From contig JAXMOE010000003.1 of NCBI GenBank assembly GCA_034670025.1, forward strand, positions 124,001 to 188,000: a DNA stretch of 64,000 bases, written 5' to 3'. Shown piece by piece: positions 63,495 through 64,000 of this stretch. This DNA is from PGYR01 sp034670025. Its GTDB lineage: Bacteria; Bacteroidota; Ignavibacteria; Kapaibacteriales; UBA2268. The position numbers were made by a program, and so were the translations under genes. Position 1 is the first letter of the stretch. Every line of letters starts with the position of its first letter. The notes under the pieces are model-generated. The model was not told where the DNA came from and did not search any database. It saw only the letters and a program-made list of their open reading frames with translations.

Positions 63495-64000
63495 TTATTC
63501 TACGATACTATCCAACAATCCTGCCAGCTTTTCAGAGGCGTTTTTCCTTTCGTATTGCTCTATTTTTTTGTCATTCGGTTCGTATAATTGTTCACCTGTT
63601 TTCCAAGCATTGTAAAATTCTAAGAAGTTTTCGGCTATTCTGTCTATCTGATTTTGGTGAGCTACTAAGCCAGACTCAGTTTCGTAAATCAAATCAGCAA
63701 TTGCTGATTGTAGCGGTGCAATAGCAAGCAAAGGCCGTTTAGTACCGAGGTACTCATAGACCTTGCCTGGTACTATCTCTTGGCTTTCTTTTGCTTCGTC
63801 AACTATCAGTAGTAATGCTTCTGATTTGAGCAAATAGCTGATGCTTTCGCTGTGTGGCAGATAGCCAATTTTAGTAATTTTGTCCGAAAAACTCACCGAG
63901 TCGAACATCTCTTCCACTTCTGCACCAAAGCGTCCAACGAATGTCAGATTCAAATCGTTTGAGTCAACTTTGCCCGATTTTATCAATTTTTCAATTGCTT
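63495..64000 (-). CDS. Glycosyltransferase (partial, C-terminal part; continues past the window)
   Basis: The minus-strand frame remains open at the window edge (reading ...AIEKLIKSGK at the edge), so only about the last 167 residues are seen. VGRFGAEVEEMFDSV, then GYLPHSESISYLL and VPGKVYEYLGTKRPLL, are typical of the GT-B, GT4-like C-terminal donor domain. The last residues LLDSIVE are the natural end. A role in cell-envelope glycan assembly is probable. The family subtype cannot be settled without the N-terminal half. Confidence 0.8.
   Translation of the reverse strand, partial: AIEKLIKSGKVDSNDLNLTFVGRFGAEVEEMFDSVSFSDKITKIGYLPHSESISYLLKSEALLLIVDEAKESQEIVPGKVYEYLGTKRPLLAIAPLQSAIADLIYETESGLVAHQNQIDRIAENFLEFYNAWKTGEQLYEPNDKKIEQYERKNASEKLAGLLDSIVE

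Noticed and set aside
62097..64000. Possible prophage at the window end
   Set aside because: Only the terminase large subunit looks phage-derived; neighbours are a sensor kinase and a glycosyltransferase.
1..64000. tRNA, rRNA or riboswitch
   Set aside because: I looked for tRNA-like arms ending in CCA and rRNA-like conserved segments and found none; short riboswitches cannot be excluded by eye.

Overview
The window is 64 kb of AT-rich, gene-dense bacterial chromosome, almost certainly from the Bacteroidota/Chlorobi (FCB) group. Support comes from type IX secretion (T9SS) C-terminal sorting domains, DUF4834, a DUF4249 lipoprotein next to a CarboxypepD_reg/TonB receptor, Y_Y_Y sensor domains, choice-of-anchor (ASPM/Hydin-like) repeats, very few Shine-Dalgarno sequences, and a CrtY-type lycopene cyclase. 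The mixture resembles Kapabacteria/Ignavibacteria-like lineages, but I cannot fix the phylum from sequence alone. I saw no rRNA, tRNA or CRISPR array.

Layout. 1-3080: a four-helix membrane protein, dispersed palindromic repeats and the hslV-hslU protease operon (all minus). 3300-10781: a stand-alone copper P-type ATPase (CcoI/FixI type), then a coupled run of PaaI-like thioesterase, a VPS10/BNR secreted protein and a PcaF/PaaJ-like thiolase. 10782-11157: a repeat-rich gap. 11158-17516 (minus): a T9SS sorting-domain remnant, a diheme cytochrome lipoprotein with a His-rich lipoprotein, and a 1534-residue T9SS surface protein. 17677-25720: Ppx/GppA, DUF4834, CdsA, an MtnX-like phosphatase with a Y_Y_Y histidine kinase, CrtY, LysE, and an outer-membrane protein overlapping a DUF302 gene and apparently starting at ATT. 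25840-27796: three tandem paralogous lipoproteins. 27822-30959: ManC, HutI and a methyltransferase.

30962-42337 is the most unusual part. A divergent ECF sigma/RskA-like anti-sigma pair faces a seven-gene, translationally coupled array of secreted proteins in the order A1, A2-B1, A3-B2, A4-B3. A proteins carry a 236-nt, indel-free, nearly invariant cassette at the mature N-terminus with Asp-box motifs, then divergent AT-rich centres and a T9SS-type C-terminal domain. B proteins have variable N-terminal parts and two C-terminal PKD domains, the last nearly identical between copies. The three A-B units are 2873, 2882 and 2867 bp. This looks like a constant/variable mosaic surface-protein system maintained by duplication and gene conversion; its function is unknown.

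42409-64000 returns to mostly housekeeping genes: a CoA-transferase, MenG/UbiE, EgtB, an ECF sigma factor with a small membrane protein, RqcH, a lipoprotein trypsin-like protease, a DUF4249/TonB receptor/outer-membrane operon, RsmB with an MsbA-like ABC exporter, a PAS/GAF histidine kinase with a glycosyltransferase and dCMP deaminase, an orphan phage-type terminase large subunit, and a glycosyltransferase cut by the window edge. Overlapping ATGA junctions and shared stop codons between convergent genes are frequent.
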